From contig CATYUF010000069.1 in NCBI GenBank assembly GCA_958413095.1, positions 1-7,227 on the forward strand: a DNA stretch of 7,227 nt, read 5' to 3'. The translations under genes were made by a program, and so were the position numbers. Under the pieces are notes generated by a model that saw only the letters and a program-made list of their open reading frames with translations, made no database searches and was not told where the DNA came from. This document shows, piece by piece, positions 6,302-7,227 of the stretch. Each line of letters starts with the position of its first letter. The stretch's first letter is position 1. This stretch comes from an uncultured Clostridium sp. GTDB taxonomy: Bacteria; Bacillota; Clostridia; TANB77; CAG-508.

Positions 6302-7225
6302 ATGATATTTTTATTAATTTTACTTGTTATAATATTAGTTATAGCATTTACATCAATAAAAATAGTTAAACAATCTGAGGTATATATAATTGAAAGATTA
6401 GGTAAATTTTATAAAATTGCTGATGCTGGTCTTACAATTATAATTCCATTTTTTGATCATATAAGAAGTGTTGTAAGCTTAAAACAACAAACAATGGATA
6501 TACCACCTCAAGGAGTTATTACAAAAGACAATGTTACAATAACAATAGATACAGTTGTATTCTATCAAATAACAGACCCTGCTAAAGCTGTTTATGAAAT
6601 TCAAAGTTTGAAAAAAGGTATTGAATACCTAGCAATTACTACAATTCGTGATATTATAGGTAAAATGGATTTAGATGAAACTTTTAGTTCGAGAGATGGT
6701 ATTAATACAAAATTAAGAGTTGTTTTAGATGAAGCTACTGATAGATGGGGATGTAAAATTGATAGAGTTGAAATCAAAGATATTACTCCACCAGCAGATG
6801 TTAGAGATGCGATGGAAAAAGAAATGAATGCTGAAAGAAATAAAAGAGCTTTAATCCTTGAAGCAGAAGCACAAAGACAATCAGCTATTACTATTGCAGA
6901 AGGTAAAAAACAAGCAGCTATCTTAGAAGCTGAAGCTGACAAAGAATCTCAAATAAGAAGAGCTGTCGGTGAAGCTCAAGCTATAAAAGAAGTTGCAGAT
7001 GCTAAAGCTAAAGAAATTCAAATGGTATATGATGCAATGAAACAAGCTGACCCAACAGATAAATTAGTACAATTAAAATCTTTAGAAGCCTTAGAAGAAG
7101 TAGCAAAAGGTGAAGCTAATAAAGTATTTATTCCTTTTGAAGCTACAAGTGCTTTGAGTAGTTTAGGTGCAATAAAAGAAGTTATGACTGACGATAAAAA
7201 AAGTAAATCTAAAAAATCTGAGTAA
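6302..7225 (+). CDS. Stomatin/prohibitin-like SPFH (Band 7) protein
   Basis: A 307-residue SPFH protein of the QmcA/paraslipin type, anchored in the cytoplasmic membrane, where such proteins form large oligomeric rings and organise membrane microdomains. One N-terminal membrane helix (2-17) is followed by the SPFH domain (about 21-175), with VYIIERLGKFYKIADAGL (27-44), IIPFFDHI (47-54), QTMDIPPQGVITKDNV (63-78), YQITDPAKAVYEI (88-100) and GCKIDRVEIKDITPPADVRDAM (150-171). Residues about 172-238 form a charged, alanine- and glutamate-rich coiled coil with repeated EAEA motifs. KLVQLKSLEALEEVAKGEANKVFIP (254-278) matches the usual C-terminal segment. A lysine/serine tail closes the protein. Length is typical and the gene is complete, its TAA ending two bases before the window edge. 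AGGAGGA seven bases upstream fixes the start. The preceding NfeD gene is its expected partner. Confidence 0.96.
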   Translation: MIFLLILLVIILVIAFTSIKIVKQSEVYIIERLGKFYKIADAGLTIIIPFFDHIRSVVSLKQQTMDIPPQGVITKDNVTITIDTVVFYQITDPAKAVYEIQSLKKGIEYLAITTIRDIIGKMDLDETFSSRDGINTKLRVVLDEATDRWGCKIDRVEIKDITPPADVRDAMEKEMNAERNKRALILEAEAQRQSAITIAEGKKQAAILEAEADKESQIRRAVGEAQAIKEVADAKAKEIQMVYDAMKQADPTDKLVQLKSLEALEEVAKGEANKVFIPFEATSALSSLGAIKEVMTDDKKSKSKKSE

Positions 7226-7227
7226 TT

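Noticed and set aside
6601..6942. Minus-strand 113-codon open frame
   Set aside because: It is antisense to the SPFH domain and coiled coil; its Ala/Ser/Ile-rich sequence mirrors the Ala/Glu repeats of the real gene.

Overview
The window is about three-quarters A+T. It uses strong AGGAGG-type ribosome binding sites and sigma-A-like promoter hexamers, and it carries a membrane-anchored YvcK next to murB. Together these suggest a low-GC Firmicute, most likely an anaerobic clostridial lineage. I cannot name a genus from the sequence alone. Gene content is largely housekeeping, with six convincing protein-coding genes and no tRNA, rRNA, CRISPR array or complete mobile element.

Layout: positions 1-272 hold no convincing gene. 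This stretch has a patch richer in G+C at the window edge and a strong hairpin at 158-205 that looks like a terminator. From 4891 down to 273, on the minus strand, lies a tight three-gene operon. It runs murB (UDP-N-acetylenolpyruvoylglucosamine reductase), then a two-transmembrane YvcK-like protein, then an archaeal-type glycogen debranching enzyme, with gaps of only 1 and 16 bases. Upstream of it, 4892-5028 carries near-palindromic ACATATATGT-type repeats. Next comes a minus-strand gene for a small protein with a type IV prepilin-like N-terminus (5029-5517). A divergent intergenic region (5518-5725) follows, with a recognisable promoter on each strand. The plus strand then carries an NfeD-type membrane protein and a stomatin/SPFH protein, the classic partner pair, ending two bases before the window edge.

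How the genes fit together: MurB makes UDP-MurNAc from UDP-GlcNAc-enolpyruvate. YvcK-family proteins link carbon metabolism, UDP-sugar sensing and cell-wall synthesis. The debranching enzyme mobilises glycogen. The operon therefore joins envelope synthesis to carbon storage. The NfeD/SPFH pair probably forms a membrane-microdomain scaffold.

The most unusual point is the YvcK-like protein. Its fold landmarks are intact, but two family signature motifs (DDGGxSGxLR and the (S/H)xGN loop) are replaced, and it ends in a lysine-rich tail of about 110 residues. The rapZ and whiA genes usually found beside yvcK are absent here. I did not find a clear-cut new system.
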